Shown: positions 8,268-18,292, counted from the first letter of the stretch. The stretch is DNA of 38,594 bases from Sphingomonadaceae bacterium (GCA_021741065.1 JAIOYN010000009.1:1-38594); one strand, 5' to 3'. The notes: generated by a model not told the origin, from the letters alone. Numbers and translations: made by a program.

Positions 8268-10024
8268 GCCTGACGAAAACTAAGGCGCTTTGGTTAGCTT
8301 TTGCTTTGGCTTGCGCGCCCTTTGCGACAGCTCAAGCGAACACCAGCGGTGGATTTCGTACTGTTGTATCCTCGCAGCCAGCACCCAGTGTTCTAAGTGC
8401 CCAAGAAAAGGCCGTTTTCACGGCGATCTACGACGCTATTCGGGCAGAAGAATGGGATGACGCTGCGCGGATGATTGATGCGGCGCCACAAGGCCCGATG
8501 TCTGCGATGGCGCGCGCGGAAATGTATGTTGCACCGAATAGCCCAAAGGCGGAGGCAGAGCAGTTACAAGCCCTACTTGCGGCTGCACCTTATTTGCCAC
8601 AGGCTGAACAATTGGCGACTATTGCCCGTAAGCGCGGCTTGGAGATACTTCCCGAACGGCCCAGCATTCGGCGTTTTTCATGGCTGGGTGGCACACCAAA
8701 AAGGGATTTACCCGCGAATAAGGCAAGCGATAGCATAAGAGCCGAGTTGCAGGTATTTATTAAAAATGACCAATCTTTTGCAGCCGAACAATTTTTGGAG
8801 AGCAAAGCGTTGGAATTGTCTCCCGAGGCGCTCACAGAATTGCGCTATCGTGTAGCATGGTCTTATTATATTGAAAATGATGATGCTTCCGCAAAGCGCG
8901 TTTCTGCTATTGCAAAAGTTGCCGGCGGAGAATGGGGTACGCAGGCCAGCTGGGTACTTGGTCTCGCCTCTTGGCGGCTGGGTGATTATGCCGCTGCCTA
9001 TGACGCCTTTGATCATGTTGGCCGCTTGGCCAGTAACGATGACTTAAGGGCTGCCGGGCTTTTTTGGGGCGCACGCGCGGCGATGGCCGCAAAACAACCG
9101 CAATATATGCAGTCCAAGATGCAAAAGGCCGCGCAGCTGTCGGAAACCTTTTATGGTTTGCTCGCCAGCGAAGCGCTTGGAATGGAACCGATCGCGCGCA
9201 AGGTCGCCAAAGTCATCAAGCTGGATTGGGCGAGTTTGAAAAACCAGCCGAACGTCGTCTTGGCCGTATCGCTTGCAGAAATTGGCCAGAATAAGCTGGC
9301 CGATTCAGCACTGCGTCATCAGGCGAGAATTGGAGATGTCCGGCAACACGCCAACCTTGCGCAGTTGGCGGGTTCGTTGAACTTGGCTTCAACACAGTTC
9401 TGGTTCGGCCATTATGGCCCTTCACGTGATCAGAGCAACGCTGCAGCACGTTATCCTCTGCCCAATTGGGAACCAACCGGCGGTTGGCGCGTCACGCCAT
9501 CCTTGATCTATGCACACACGCTCCAAGAATCTAATTTTCGCACTGATGTGATCAGCCCCGCTGGCGCACGCGGCCTCATGCAGGTCCGCCCCGGAACCGC
9601 TCAGGACCTTGCGAGGGCGCGCGGTGTGCTCTTCACAGCATCCGAACTGGACCGTCCGGCTATCAATTTGGAATATGGGCAATCCTATTTGGAAAAGCTG
9701 CGGGACTTGCCCACAACGGGCGGGCTGCTTCCAAAAGTGATCGCTGCTTATAATGCAGGACCGTCCCCTGTTGCACGCTGGAACAGTGAGATACGCGACA
9801 ATGGCGATCCGTTATTGTTCATCGAATCTATCCCATTTTGGGAAACGCGCGGGTATGTGGCAATAATTTTACGAAATGAGCGACAACAGGGCCTCCGGAA
9901 GCTTGAAAGGCCTGGCGCAATATATGTGGCCCAAATTTCCGGATGCAAATGGAACGGTCACCGCGCGCCGCATGACAGGTGGTGTCAATGCCGCTCGATG
10001 AAAGCAGGACGTTTAAACCGGTGA
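8264..10024 (+). CDS. Soluble lytic murein transglycosylase (SLT) with a frameshifted C-terminal tail
   Basis: A 586-residue exported enzyme that cleaves peptidoglycan glycan strands to 1,6-anhydro ends. A Sec signal peptide spans about residues 1-26 (hydrophobic ALWLAFALACAPFA, then AQAN). Residues 30-390 form a helical repeat region like Slt70. The catalytic SLT domain covers roughly 405-530, with IYAHTLQESNFR (Glu422 catalytic), GARGLMQVRPGTA and AYNAGPSPVARW. After GYVAIILRN (AAT 9875-9877) the frame departs from family sequence. The other frame, from 9876 to TGA 9999-10001, reads a normal-looking tail (GLAQYMWPKFPDA...RMTGGVNAAR). The annotated 48-residue tail is therefore out of frame and cysteine-rich. 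The catalytic domain is intact. Confidence 0.88.
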   Translation: MSLTKTKALWLAFALACAPFATAQANTSGGFRTVVSSQPAPSVLSAQEKAVFTAIYDAIRAEEWDDAARMIDAAPQGPMSAMARAEMYVAPNSPKAEAEQLQALLAAAPYLPQAEQLATIARKRGLEILPERPSIRRFSWLGGTPKRDLPANKASDSIRAELQVFIKNDQSFAAEQFLESKALELSPEALTELRYRVAWSYYIENDDASAKRVSAIAKVAGGEWGTQASWVLGLASWRLGDYAAAYDAFDHVGRLASNDDLRAAGLFWGARAAMAAKQPQYMQSKMQKAAQLSETFYGLLASEALGMEPIARKVAKVIKLDWASLKNQPNVVLAVSLAEIGQNKLADSALRHQARIGDVRQHANLAQLAGSLNLASTQFWFGHYGPSRDQSNAAARYPLPNWEPTGGWRVTPSLIYAHTLQESNFRTDVISPAGARGLMQVRPGTAQDLARARGVLFTASELDRPAINLEYGQSYLEKLRDLPTTGGLLPKVIAAYNAGPSPVARWNSEIRDNGDPLLFIESIPFWETRGYVAIILRNERQQGLRKLERPGAIYVAQISGCKWNGHRAPHDRWCQCRSMKAGRLNR

Positions 10025-10515
10025 ATGTCGCGCTTCTGACTGTATCAGACACGCGGGGCATTGAGAACGATACCAGCGGCGATATCCTGGCCGAACGGAT
10101 CGTCGTCGCCGGGCACAAAATCGCTGATCGCGTCATTTTGCGCGACGACACTGCGTTAATCACTGCGCAATTGTATAATTGGATCGAAGACGATCACATC
10201 GATGTTGTCATCTCAACCGGTGGCACCGGGCTAACCGGACGCGACGTGACACCAGAGGCGCTTGACCGCGTAAAGACCAAGGATATTCCAGGTTTTGGCG
10301 AGCTTTTCCGATGGTTAAGCTTCGCAAGCATCGGTACATCCACGATACAATCGCGCGCCTGTGCCGTGCTGGCGGGCGGTACGTATATTTTTGCCCTTCC
10401 CGGCTCAAATGGCGCGGTTAAAGACGGTTGGGACCAGATTCTGATCCACCAACTCGACAGCCGCCATCGTCCCTGCAATTTTGTGGAACTGATGCCTCGC
10501 TTGCGCGAAACATAA
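9988..10515 (+). CDS. moaB: Molybdenum cofactor biosynthesis protein B
   Basis: A 175-residue MogA/MoaB-type protein of the molybdopterin-binding family. It starts at ATG 9988 with AGGTGG upstream; the in-frame GTGs at 9979 and 9982 are weaker choices. Motifs are ISTGGTGLTGRDVTPEAL (the molybdopterin-binding loop), GFGELFRWLSF, and FALPGSNGAVKDGWDQIL. The family adenylylates molybdopterin or assists that step in cofactor synthesis. It overlaps the frameshifted transglycosylase by 37 bases, but would overlap the restored frame by only 14. Its pathway partners moaC and moeA lie at 28-29.7 kb. Confidence 0.93.
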   Translation: MPLDESRTFKPVNVALLTVSDTRGIENDTSGDILAERIVVAGHKIADRVILRDDTALITAQLYNWIEDDHIDVVISTGGTGLTGRDVTPEALDRVKTKDIPGFGELFRWLSFASIGTSTIQSRACAVLAGGTYIFALPGSNGAVKDGWDQILIHQLDSRHRPCNFVELMPRLRET

Positions 10516-10518
10516 TGT

Positions 10519-10541
10519 AGCCGGCTTACGCCGGATATTTT
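10519..10541. terminator. Weak hairpin between convergent moaB and acyl-CoA synthetase
   Basis: CCGGC (10521-10525) pairs with GCCGG (10530-10534) around a TTAC loop, followed by ATATTTTA on the + strand. The stem is only five base pairs and the T-run is broken. This is a candidate terminator for moaB at best. Confidence 0.35.
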
Positions 10542-10564
10542 ACCACCGGGACGCAGCGGCGACC

Positions 10565-12163
10565 TTAATCCTCGAGCACAAAATCCTTAAACTGCGCGCG
10601 AAGCACTACCTTTTGGATTTTGCCTGTACCTGTGTGCGGCAGTTCGTCCACGAACAGGACACGGTCGGGCATCCACCATTTAACGACACGTTCGGCCAAA
10701 TAAGCCTTTACGGTCACTTCATCGACGTCCGCTCCGGGTTTCTTCACGGCAATAAGAACGGGCCGTTCATCCCATTTAGGATGAGGAATACCAATTGCGC
10801 CTGCTTCGGCAATACCGGGACAACCAACCGCGATATTCTCGAGCTCAACCGAACTGATCCACTCACCGCCCGATTTGATGACATCCTTCACACGGTCGGT
10901 GATCTGCATTGTACCGTCCGGATGCAGCACAGAAACATCGCCGGTATCAAACCACTGATCCGCATCAACAGCGTCCGCCTCGGCCTTGAAATAGCGCTTA
11001 ATGACCCATGGCCCGCGTATCTGCAGCGCGCCAGATGTCACCCCATCACGCGGTGCGACATTGCCGTTCTTATCGATCACGCGCAGCTCCACGCCAAATG
11101 GTGTGCGGCCTTGCTTACATACGATATCGATTTGCTGCTCCAGCGTTAAATCGTCCCAATCGGGGGTCGGCGCACCCATTGTACCAATAGGCGATGTTTC
11201 GGTCATACCCCATGCGTGGGAAACGCGCACGCCTGACGTCATCAAACGATCTATCATAGCCCGCGGCGCAGCCGACCCACCAATCGTGACCAAGCGCAGC
11301 TTGCCCAGCGTCGCGTCGCGCCCCACTGCCGCCTCTGCATCAAGATGCGCGAACATTGCGAGCCACACTGTGGGTACACCTGCACTATGGGTAATGCCTT
11401 CTTGCAGCATTAAGCCATGCAAGGTTGCAGCATCATTGGTGGTGGAAAACACAAACTTCACACCCGCAGCAGCGCCCGCAAAGGGCAAGCCCCAGCTTGC
11501 GGCATGGAACATCGGCACGATCGGCAACAACGCAGACTGCGGGCTAAGGTCAAAAATGGCGGGCGCGATTTCCGCCATGGCATGCAACATTGTCGAGCGG
11601 TGTTGATATAAAACACCCTTTGGATTGCCGGTTGTCCCGCTGGTGTAACACAACATACATGCGTCGCGCTCGTCGCCGGTTGCCCATTCGTAATTGCCGT
11701 CTTGGTCCGCGATGAACGCGCCATAGCTGTCATCGCGATCAAATATAACATAATGCTCAACAGTCTTCAGATGCGGCTTCAACCGGTCGATAATGGGCTG
11801 GAACATTGCGTCATACATCAACACCCTATCCTCGGCATGATTCATGATGTAGATTAGGTCTTCATCAAACAGCCGCACGTTCACGGTGTGGATGACCCCG
11901 CCAAAGCCAATCGCGCCATACCAAGCCGCCAAATGCCGGTGATGGTTCATTGCAAAGGTGGCAATGCGATCCCCTTTTTGCAGGCCAAGGCCCGCAAAGG
12001 CTTGCGCCAATTTGCGCGCTTCGGTGGAGACGCCAGACCAATTTGTGCGCTCAATAGTCCCGTCGGTCCAACGCGTCACGATTTCGCGCGGGCCATGCTC
12101 GCGCGCTGCGTAGTCGATCAAACGTGGAACGCGAAGGTCCCAATCTTGCATGGTGCCGTGCAT
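10565..12163 (-). CDS. Acyl-CoA synthetase (AMP-forming, medium/long-chain fatty acid type)
   Basis: A 532-residue ANL-superfamily ligase that activates a fatty acid with ATP and CoA. The start chosen is ATG 12163-12161, eight bases from GGGAG; an internal ATG at 12151 would also fit. Motifs are [13 protein letters not shown] (P-loop), [13 protein letters not shown] (A5), [14 protein letters not shown] (A7), [17 protein letters not shown] (A8), and the C-terminal [10 protein letters not shown] with the catalytic lysine (A10). Chain-length preference cannot be fixed from sequence. It lies 68 bases downstream of dnaE on the same strand. ETF-QO in the same window is consistent with active beta-oxidation. 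Confidence 0.92.
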   Translation of the reverse strand: MHGTMQDWDLRVPRLIDYAAREHGPREIVTRWTDGTIERTNWSGVSTEARKLAQAFAGLGLQKGDRIATFAMNHHRHLAAWYGAIGFGGVIHTVNVRLFDEDLIYIMNHAEDRVLMYDAMFQPIIDRLKPHLKTVEHYVIFDRDDSYGAFIADQDGNYEWATGDERDACMLCYTSGTTGNPKGVLYQHRSTMLHAMAEIAPAIFDLSPQSALLPIVPMFHAASWGLPFAGAAAGVKFVFSTTNDAATLHGLMLQEGITHSAGVPTVWLAMFAHLDAEAAVGRDATLGKLRLVTIGGSAAPRAMIDRLMTSGVRVSHAWGMTETSPIGTMGAPTPDWDDLTLEQQIDIVCKQGRTPFGVELRVIDKNGNVAPRDGVTSGALQIRGPWVIKRYFKAEADAVDADQWFDTGDVSVLHPDGTMQITDRVKDVIKSGGEWISSVELENIAVGCPGIAEAGAIGIPHPKWDERPVLIAVKKPGADVDEVTVKAYLAERVVKWWMPDRVLFVDELPHTGTGKIQKVVLRAQFKDFVLED

Positions 12164-12231
12164 CACAATCTCTCCCTCTTACCCCGCTGCAGATTACTGC
12201 AGACGCAATTTCTGTCTACGATTTTCGCAGT

Positions 12232-15200
12232 TCAGCGCACCAATGCCAAAACAGGGCCCGATGGTGCAAGCTCTACATTTTCGATGCCGTCAATTATCCG
12301 CACCTGGTCCAACAAAGATGCATCGATCTGAAAGCGGCGGCCAAGTACGATATGCACCCAACGTCCGTCGGCGGTGCGGGTTTTAATGACCAATTCGCTT
12401 CGCCCCCCATCCAATGGCGCGACGACTTGCGCGAGCTGCGCCATGGCTGCTTCTTGCGTTACTTCCAACTGCATTTTTAAGCGCGACACACTGGTCAACC
12501 CAGATAAGGCTTTGGCGCTTTTCACCGTAAAGCTTGGCGTTTCATCGCCGGCCCGCATGTCCATTTCGCAATGCAGCAAAAGGCACTCTGCGTCTTTTGC
12601 CCAATCGGCAAGTTGCATACCGACCGCCTCGTCAAAACATCGCACCGAAAACTGGCCGCTATTGTCCGAAAAATCCGCAATCATAAAGCGCTTGCCCTTG
12701 CGCGATTCGCGCCAACGGACGCCTTCAATCAATGCCGACATTGTGGCGGCACGGCGGACACCTTCGGGTATTGGCCCGCTTTCGAGCCAAAACGCATAAG
12801 GCTTTGCGCCGTGGCTAATGGCCAGCGCATCATATTGCGAACAAGGATGTGCCGAGAAATAAAAGCCAAATGCGTCTTTTTCCTGGTTCATGTGTTCGGC
12901 GGGTGCCCAGTGCACGCTGCTGTCGACCCGTAGCGCGGCCATGTCGGACCCGCCCGCACCAAAGAGGCCGCCCTGCCCGCTTTCGCGTGAATCGCGCGCG
13001 GATTGCGCTGCTGCCAAAAGTGTTTCCGCCGCCGCATGTACCGCGCCACGATTTGCTTCCAACGCATCAAAAGCCCCCGCAGCCGAGAGATTTTCAAGGC
13101 TTCGGCGGTTGATCTGGCTTGGATCAACGCGGTTGGCAAAGTCATCTAGGCTTTTGAACAATCCCGCCGTCGCGCGTTCCGCCACCAATATTTCCATTGC
13201 CCGTTCGCCGACATTTTTGATGCCGCCCAGCGCATACCGCACCGCATGTTCGCCATGCGCATTGGTCTCTACGGTAAATTCGGCTTCGCTGCGGTTAATG
13301 TCCGGCTGTAAACAGGTGACATCAAGCCTGCGCATATCGTCCATGAAGGTTGCAAGCTTATCGGTCTGGTGCATGTCGAAGCACATGGAGGCAGCAAAGA
13401 ATTCCTCGGGATGATGTGTCTTTAGCCAAGCAGTTTGATAGGCCAGCACTGCATAAGCCGCGGCATGGCTTTTGTTAAAACCATAGCCTGCAAATTTATC
13501 GATCAAGTCAAACAGTTCATTGGCGCGGTTGGGTGCGATTGCGTGCGTCGCGCAGCCTGTAACAAAGCGTTCGCGCTGGGCGTCCATTTCGGCTTGGATT
13601 TTTTTACCCATCGCGCGGCGCAGCAGATCTGCTTCGCCAAGGCTGTAGCCAGCCAAAATCTGCGCGGCTTGCATAACTTGTTCCTGATAAACGAAGATCC
13701 CGTAGGTTTCGTTCAAAACAGGCTCCAGCAATGGGTGCGGATATTCAATGTTCTCCTCGCCATTTTTGCGGCGACCAAACATCGGAATATTGTCCATTGG
13801 TCCCGGACGATAAAGCGACACGAGCGCGATAATGTCACCAAAGTTTGTTGGTTTCACCGCCGCGAGTGTGCGCCGCATGCCTTCGGATTCCAGCTGAAAC
13901 ACACCGACAGTATCGCCCCGCTGCAGCAGTTCATACACCGCCGTGTCATCATGCGGCAGCAAGTCGAGATTGACCTCCACACCGCGCTTGGCGAGCATCT
14001 GGCTGCCCTTTTGCAGAACGGACAGGGTTTTCAGTCCCAAAAAGTCAAATTTTACGAGGCCAGCGCTTTCCACATATTTCATGTCGAATTGCGTCACCGG
14101 CATGTCCGAACGCGGATCTCGATATAAAGGCGCCAATTCAGACAATTCGCGGTCGCCAATCACCACGCCGGCAGCATGTGTCGAACTGTGGCGCGGTAGC
14201 CCCTCCAACTTCATCGCAAGATCGAACAGCCGCTTCACCTGCGCGTCGCGTCGATACTCTTCTCGCAACTCCGCCACGCCAGACAAAGCGCGCTTCAAAT
14301 CCCATGGATCAGCGGGCAGATTTGGCACTTGCTTGCAAAGCCGATCAACTTGGCCGTAGCTCATCTGCAGCACGCGCCCGGTATCACGCAAAACTGCGCG
14401 TGCCTTTAGCTTTCCAAAAGTGATGATTTGCGCGACCTGACGGGAACCATATTTTTTCTGCACATAGCGAATGACTTCGCCACGCCGTGTTTCGCAAAAA
14501 TCGATATCGAAGTCAGGCATCGACACACGGTCGGGATTCAGGAAACGTTCGAACAGAAGGCCGAGCTTGATCGGGTCGAGGTCAGTAATTGTTAGCGCCC
14601 AAGCGACCAGCGAGCCTGCACCCGATCCACGGCCCGGGCCAACGGCAATATCCTGTTCCTTGGCCCATTTGATGAAATCGGCAACGATCAGGAAGTAGCC
14701 CGGAAATCCCATCGCGCAGATGACATCGGATTCGAACTTTAACCGATCAAAATAGACTTGCCGTTCGGCGGGATCCGTTACGCCCGCAATCTCAAGTCGC
14801 TTTTCAAGCCCAAGCCGCCCGTCTTCCCGCAATTGCGCGTCTTCAGCGGTCCGGTCGCCGGCAAGGCTGGGTAAGATGGGGTTCCGATATGGGGCGAGTG
14901 CGGCACAACGTTGGGCGATGACTAGGGTATTGGCCAATGCTTCGGGCACATCGGCGAACAACTCCCCCATTTGCTTACCCGTTTTAATCCACGTGTCCCG
15001 GCTGCTCCTGCGGCGGTCCGCGCTTTCGATATAGGTACCGTCCGAGATGCACAGCATGGCATCATGCGCATCGAAGAAGTCGGGTTCCGCAAAAAAGGCA
15101 GGATTAGTGGCTACCAGAGGTATGTCGCGGGCGTACGCAAGGTCAATCAGCGCTTCTTCTGCCGCTTCTTCAAACGCATCGTTGCGCCTGCTGAGTTCGA

Positions 15201-15708
15201 TATACAGACTGTCGGAAAACAGCGCCTGAAGATGCGTCAGGTAGCTGGATGCGGCATCATGTTGCCCCGCACTTAGCAATTGCGCCAACGCACCCTCTGC
15301 TCCCCCTGTGAGCGCGATCAGGCCGTCTTTATGGTCAGCAAGCTGTTCCAGCGTCACATGCGCGTCAAGATCCTCTGGGCGGTCCAAATGCGCCATGGAA
15401 ACCAATCGGCACAAATTGTTATAACCGCTTTCATCTTGAGCAAATAATGGCAACCAATCACGGATGAACTTTCCGTCGGACGTCGGGCGCCGGATAGCCA
15501 GCAACGCGCCAATGATCGGCTGCACACCGCAAGATTTCGCACCGTCCTGAAATGGCATAACGCCATACAGCCCGTTACGGTCACAAATCGCTATCGCGGG
15601 AAAGCCGAGCTTCTTTGCAGTTTCGCCAATGGCCTTTGGCTCAATCGCGCCTTCCAATATGGTGTATGCGGAATACACGCGGAGGGGAACGAAGGGTACA
15701 TAAGCCAT
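12232..15708 (-). CDS. dnaE: DNA polymerase III subunit alpha
   Basis: The 1158-residue replicative polymerase (E. coli DnaE is 1160). The N-terminal PHP domain begins PLRVYSAYTILEGAI and continues AICDRNGLYG (40-49). The usual metal-binding histidines are Tyr12 and Arg44 here, so the PHP site looks inactive. AVGPGRGSGAGSLVAW and MPDFDIDFCETRRGE follow, with catalytic Asp399 and Asp401. The fingers, a helix-hairpin-helix region, and a C-terminal OB/tau-binding portion complete the standard class I arrangement. Proofreading must come from a separate DnaQ-type epsilon. The start is ATG 15708-15706 with only a weak GAG upstream. It lies 62 bases after the glutathione peroxidase gene. Confidence 0.97.
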   Translation of the reverse strand: MAYVPFVPLRVYSAYTILEGAIEPKAIGETAKKLGFPAIAICDRNGLYGVMPFQDGAKSCGVQPIIGALLAIRRPTSDGKFIRDWLPLFAQDESGYNNLCRLVSMAHLDRPEDLDAHVTLEQLADHKDGLIALTGGAEGALAQLLSAGQHDAASSYLTHLQALFSDSLYIELSRRNDAFEEAAEEALIDLAYARDIPLVATNPAFFAEPDFFDAHDAMLCISDGTYIESADRRRSSRDTWIKTGKQMGELFADVPEALANTLVIAQRCAALAPYRNPILPSLAGDRTAEDAQLREDGRLGLEKRLEIAGVTDPAERQVYFDRLKFESDVICAMGFPGYFLIVADFIKWAKEQDIAVGPGRGSGAGSLVAWALTITDLDPIKLGLLFERFLNPDRVSMPDFDIDFCETRRGEVIRYVQKKYGSRQVAQIITFGKLKARAVLRDTGRVLQMSYGQVDRLCKQVPNLPADPWDLKRALSGVAELREEYRRDAQVKRLFDLAMKLEGLPRHSSTHAAGVVIGDRELSELAPLYRDPRSDMPVTQFDMKYVESAGLVKFDFLGLKTLSVLQKGSQMLAKRGVEVNLDLLPHDDTAVYELLQRGDTVGVFQLESEGMRRTLAAVKPTNFGDIIALVSLYRPGPMDNIPMFGRRKNGEENIEYPHPLLEPVLNETYGIFVYQEQVMQAAQILAGYSLGEADLLRRAMGKKIQAEMDAQRERFVTGCATHAIAPNRANELFDLIDKFAGYGFNKSHAAAYAVLAYQTAWLKTHHPEEFFAASMCFDMHQTDKLATFMDDMRRLDVTCLQPDINRSEAEFTVETNAHGEHAVRYALGGIKNVGERAMEILVAERATAGLFKSLDDFANRVDPSQINRRSLENLSAAGAFDALEANRGAVHAAAETLLAAAQSARDSRESGQGGLFGAGGSDMAALRVDSSVHWAPAEHMNQEKDAFGFYFSAHPCSQYDALAISHGAKPYAFWLESGPIPEGVRRAATMSALIEGVRWRESRKGKRFMIADFSDNSGQFSVRCFDEAVGMQLADWAKDAECLLLHCEMDMRAGDETPSFTVKSAKALSGLTSVSRLKMQLEVTQEAAMAQLAQVVAPLDGGRSELVIKTRTADGRWVHIVLGRRFQIDASLLDQVRIIDGIENVELAPSGPVLALVR

Positions 15709-15770
15709 GTCTCATCGTTAGAACACGCGCCTGATTCGACAAGGTCTGTTTTCGGCTAAGCTGTGGACAA

Positions 15771-16259
15771 TCAGGCTGCCTCGGCAAGCAATTTTTCAAT
15801 GTCCTTTGCCAGCGCCTCTGGCTTTACCTGTGGGCCATGGCGAGCCACGACATTCCCTTTGCGATCCACAAGAAATTTGGTGAAGTTCCATTTGATTCCG
15901 CGTGAACCCAACAGGCCAGCTTGCTGCTGTTTCAGATAATGCCACAGCGGATCTTCTTCCGTTCCGTTCACGTCAATCTTCGCGGCCAATGGAAACGACA
16001 CATCATATGTTAGCGAACAGAAATTCTGAATTTCTTGCGCGTCGCCAGGCTCTTGCGCGCCGAACTGGTTGCACGGGAAGGCCAATATTTCGAGACCTTG
16101 CTCCTTATATTGGCGATAGAGCGCCTCTAGGCCCTTATACTGGGGCGTGAAGCCGCATTTGGATGCCGTGTTCACCACCAGCAACACTTTGCCCTGATGC
16201 GCGGCCATCGCCTCAGTCCCACCACCGGGCATTTTTACTGTGAAATCATAGACTGACAT
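15771..16259 (-). CDS. Glutathione peroxidase family (thiol peroxidase)
   Basis: A 162-residue GPx-fold peroxidase that reduces hydroperoxides. The catalytic tetrad is visible: NTASKCGFTPQY with peroxidatic Cys36 (cysteine, not selenocysteine), FPCNQFG with the conserved Gln, and KWNFTKF with Trp and Asn. The FPCNQF cysteine and the later FCSLTYDV cysteine suggest a thioredoxin-linked 2-Cys mechanism, as in most bacterial GPx proteins; this is inference. No signal peptide, so cytoplasmic. AGGGG lies eight bases before ATG 16259. It is 17 bases downstream of lolD and upstream of dnaE on the same strand. Confidence 0.93.
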   Translation of the reverse strand: MSVYDFTVKMPGGGTEAMAAHQGKVLLVVNTASKCGFTPQYKGLEALYRQYKEQGLEILAFPCNQFGAQEPGDAQEIQNFCSLTYDVSFPLAAKIDVNGTEEDPLWHYLKQQQAGLLGSRGIKWNFTKFLVDRKGNVVARHGPQVKPEALAKDIEKLLAEAA

Positions 16260-16276
16260 TTAGCGTCCCCTAATTG

Positions 16277-16948
16277 TTATCCAAGCTTACCTTCATGCAA
16301 GCGCACGACGCGGTCCATCTTCGCCGCCAATCGCTCATTATGTGTGGCCACTATCGCAGAAGATCCTTCTTCACGCACCAGCGCCATGAATTCACCCAGC
16401 ACAATATCGGCCGTATGCTCGTCCAGATTGCCGGTTGGCTCATCCGCCAGCACCAGCTTTGGTCGGTTCGCCAATGCCCGCGCCACAGCGACGCGCTGCT
16501 GCTCCCCGCCCGACAGTTTTGACGGCCGATGGTGAAGGCGTTCTGATAGGCCCAATTGAGCCAGCAAATAAGTCGCGCGATCAAGCGCCACATCGGGCGC
16601 GGCATCCGCAATCAACTGCGGCAAAATCACATTTTCCAACGCATCGAAGTCCGGCAGCAAATGGTGAAATTGATATACAAAGCCCAGTTTTTGACGACGG
16701 ATCTCGGTTTGGCGATCCACGCCGGCTGCGCTAACTTCCTCACCATCGAGTTTGATCGACCCTGAAAATCCGCCTTCCAAAAGGCCGATTGCTTGTAGCA
16801 TGGTCGATTTGCCGGAACCCGATGGGCCAAGCAAAGCCACCAGCTCGCCTTTCCCAACAACAAGGTCAATACCGCGCAGGACATGGATGGTTACATCGCC
16901 TTGCACAAATTTGCGGCGAACATCGACGAGTTCTAAGATATTACTCAT
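16277..16948 (-). CDS. lolD: Lipoprotein-releasing ABC transporter ATP-binding protein
   Basis: A 223-residue ABC ATPase. It starts at ATG 16948-16946, overlapping the stop of the upstream lolC/E gene (TAA 16943-16941) by eight bases, so translation is probably coupled. Motifs are Walker [10 protein letters not shown], the Q-loop region [12 protein letters not shown] typical of LolD, signature [15 protein letters not shown], Walker [13 protein letters not shown], and H-loop ATHNERLA. With its membrane partner it drives transfer of mature lipoproteins from the inner membrane to the periplasmic chaperone LolA. Confidence 0.95.
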   Translation of the reverse strand: MSNILELVDVRRKFVQGDVTIHVLRGIDLVVGKGELVALLGPSGSGKSTMLQAIGLLEGGFSGSIKLDGEEVSAAGVDRQTEIRRQKLGFVYQFHHLLPDFDALENVILPQLIADAAPDVALDRATYLLAQLGLSERLHHRPSKLSGGEQQRVAVARALANRPKLVLADEPTGNLDEHTADIVLGEFMALVREEGSSAIVATHNERLAAKMDRVVRLHEGKLG

Positions 16949-18191
16949 AACGCAGCACCTGAACTGGGTCCGTACTTGCCGCCTTGAGCGCCGGGTACAA
17001 GGTTGCAAGGAAGCTGAACAGCAAAGCCAGTCCGCAGATAGCCAACACTTCAAACGGGTCGGTGCGCGACGGCAACTCGGTCAGGAACCGGATCGATGGG
17101 TCCCACAAATTCTGTCCGGTCACAAACTGAATGAAATTTACCACCGACTGCCGGAAATACAGAAATATCGCGCCCAATATCATGCCGAGAACAATCCCCG
17201 ACGAGCCAATCAGCAAACCGACAGTCATAAAGATTTTCAGCAGGGATTTGCGCGACGCCCCCATGGTCCGCAATATGGCGATGTCCCGCGTTTTGGCGCG
17301 CACGAGCATGATTAATGAAGACAAGATGTTGAACACTGCGACAAGAACAATGATGGACAGCACGACAAACATCGCGACCCGCTCAACCGCCAAAGCCTCG
17401 AACAAAGAGGCATTCATGCTTTTCCAGTCGACGATCTGCCCCTTATTCTCAAGCTTAGGTAATAAGGGCCCGAGAATCTCATTCACCTTGTCCGGGTTTT
17501 CGGTCTTGATTTCGATCATGCCGATTTCATCCCCCATCAGCATGAGGATTTGCGCGCGTTCGATAGGCATGATCACAAACGCTTTGTCATAATCATACAC
17601 GCCCACCTCAAAGATCGCCGCGACCTCATAAGAAATCTCACGCGGCACGGTGCCAAATGGCGTGGTGCGACCGGCTGGGTTGATGATCGTGACATTCTGC
17701 CCGACCTGAACCCCAAGTTTTTGGGCAAGCCGCGATCCAATCGCAACCTTGTCTTCATTGGCGGTTAACCTGCGCAAATCGCCGGCGACAGTCTTTCCCT
17801 TCAACGTGTCGTTTCTCAGGATATCATTTACCGACATGCCGCGTGCCAATATGGCCTCAACGCGGCCATTGAAGGTGGTCAGCAAGGGCTGCTCAATCAA
17901 CGCCGTTGCATCGGTGACGCCCTCTGTTTGCCTCACGTCGGTGAGGATTTGACGCCAATCTTGCAGGCGGCCGCCATAGCCTTGAACCACGGCATGCCCG
18001 TTCAGGCCAACGATCTTGTCAAATAATTCGGCACGAAAACCGTTCATCACGCTCATCACGATGATCAACGCCGCGACACCCAATGCAACCGCAACGAGGC
18101 TGATACTGGCGACTAAGAAAATAAAGCCCTCACCCTTACCTGGGAGCAGATACCGGCGTGCGACCAGATATTCATATCGCGACAATATCAT
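16941..18191 (-). CDS. Lipoprotein-releasing ABC transporter permease (LolC/LolE family)
   Basis: A 416-residue membrane protein starting [15 protein letters not shown] (ATG 18191-18189), the usual family N-terminus; an ATG six codons upstream is possible. A first TM helix (about 26-49) is followed by a large periplasmic MacB-like domain (50-265), then three TM helices in an FtsX domain (about 270-295, 315-345, 375-400). Only one LolC/E-type gene is present beside lolD, so the complex is probably a LolF-like homodimer rather than LolC plus LolE, as reported for many non-gamma proteobacteria. Its promoter should lie in 18192-18450, where a + strand small RNA is also predicted. Confidence 0.93.
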   Translation of the reverse strand: MILSRYEYLVARRYLLPGKGEGFIFLVASISLVAVALGVAALIIVMSVMNGFRAELFDKIVGLNGHAVVQGYGGRLQDWRQILTDVRQTEGVTDATALIEQPLLTTFNGRVEAILARGMSVNDILRNDTLKGKTVAGDLRRLTANEDKVAIGSRLAQKLGVQVGQNVTIINPAGRTTPFGTVPREISYEVAAIFEVGVYDYDKAFVIMPIERAQILMLMGDEIGMIEIKTENPDKVNEILGPLLPKLENKGQIVDWKSMNASLFEALAVERVAMFVVLSIIVLVAVFNILSSLIMLVRAKTRDIAILRTMGASRKSLLKIFMTVGLLIGSSGIVLGMILGAIFLYFRQSVVNFIQFVTGQNLWDPSIRFLTELPSRTDPFEVLAICGLALLFSFLATLYPALKAASTDPVQVLRYE

Positions 18192-18258
18192 GTGCGGACA
18201 CTCATCCATGTTTTCGGCATGGATTGTCCTTAGGTTCCGCCATGACGGCTGGCAAGTA

Positions 18259-18286
18259 TTGTTGCAGCAGCGCAACAGCATATAAA
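18259..18286 (+). promoter_or_regulatory. Sigma70-type promoter with embedded inverted repeat, driving the predicted small RNA
   Basis: TTGTTG (18259-18264) and TATAAA (18281-18286) are separated by 16 bases and face the + strand, where no protein gene begins before the terminator at 18456. A perfect inverted repeat, TGTTGC (18260-18265) and GCAACA (18272-18277), spans the -35 and spacer and could be an operator. Prediction from hexamers only. Confidence 0.45.
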
Positions 18287-18292
18287 AAAGCG

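Noticed and set aside
12187-12202. CTGCAG repeated as an inverted pair between dnaE and the acyl-CoA synthetase
   Set aside because: A 6-bp hairpin without a T-run; too small to call a terminator or operator.
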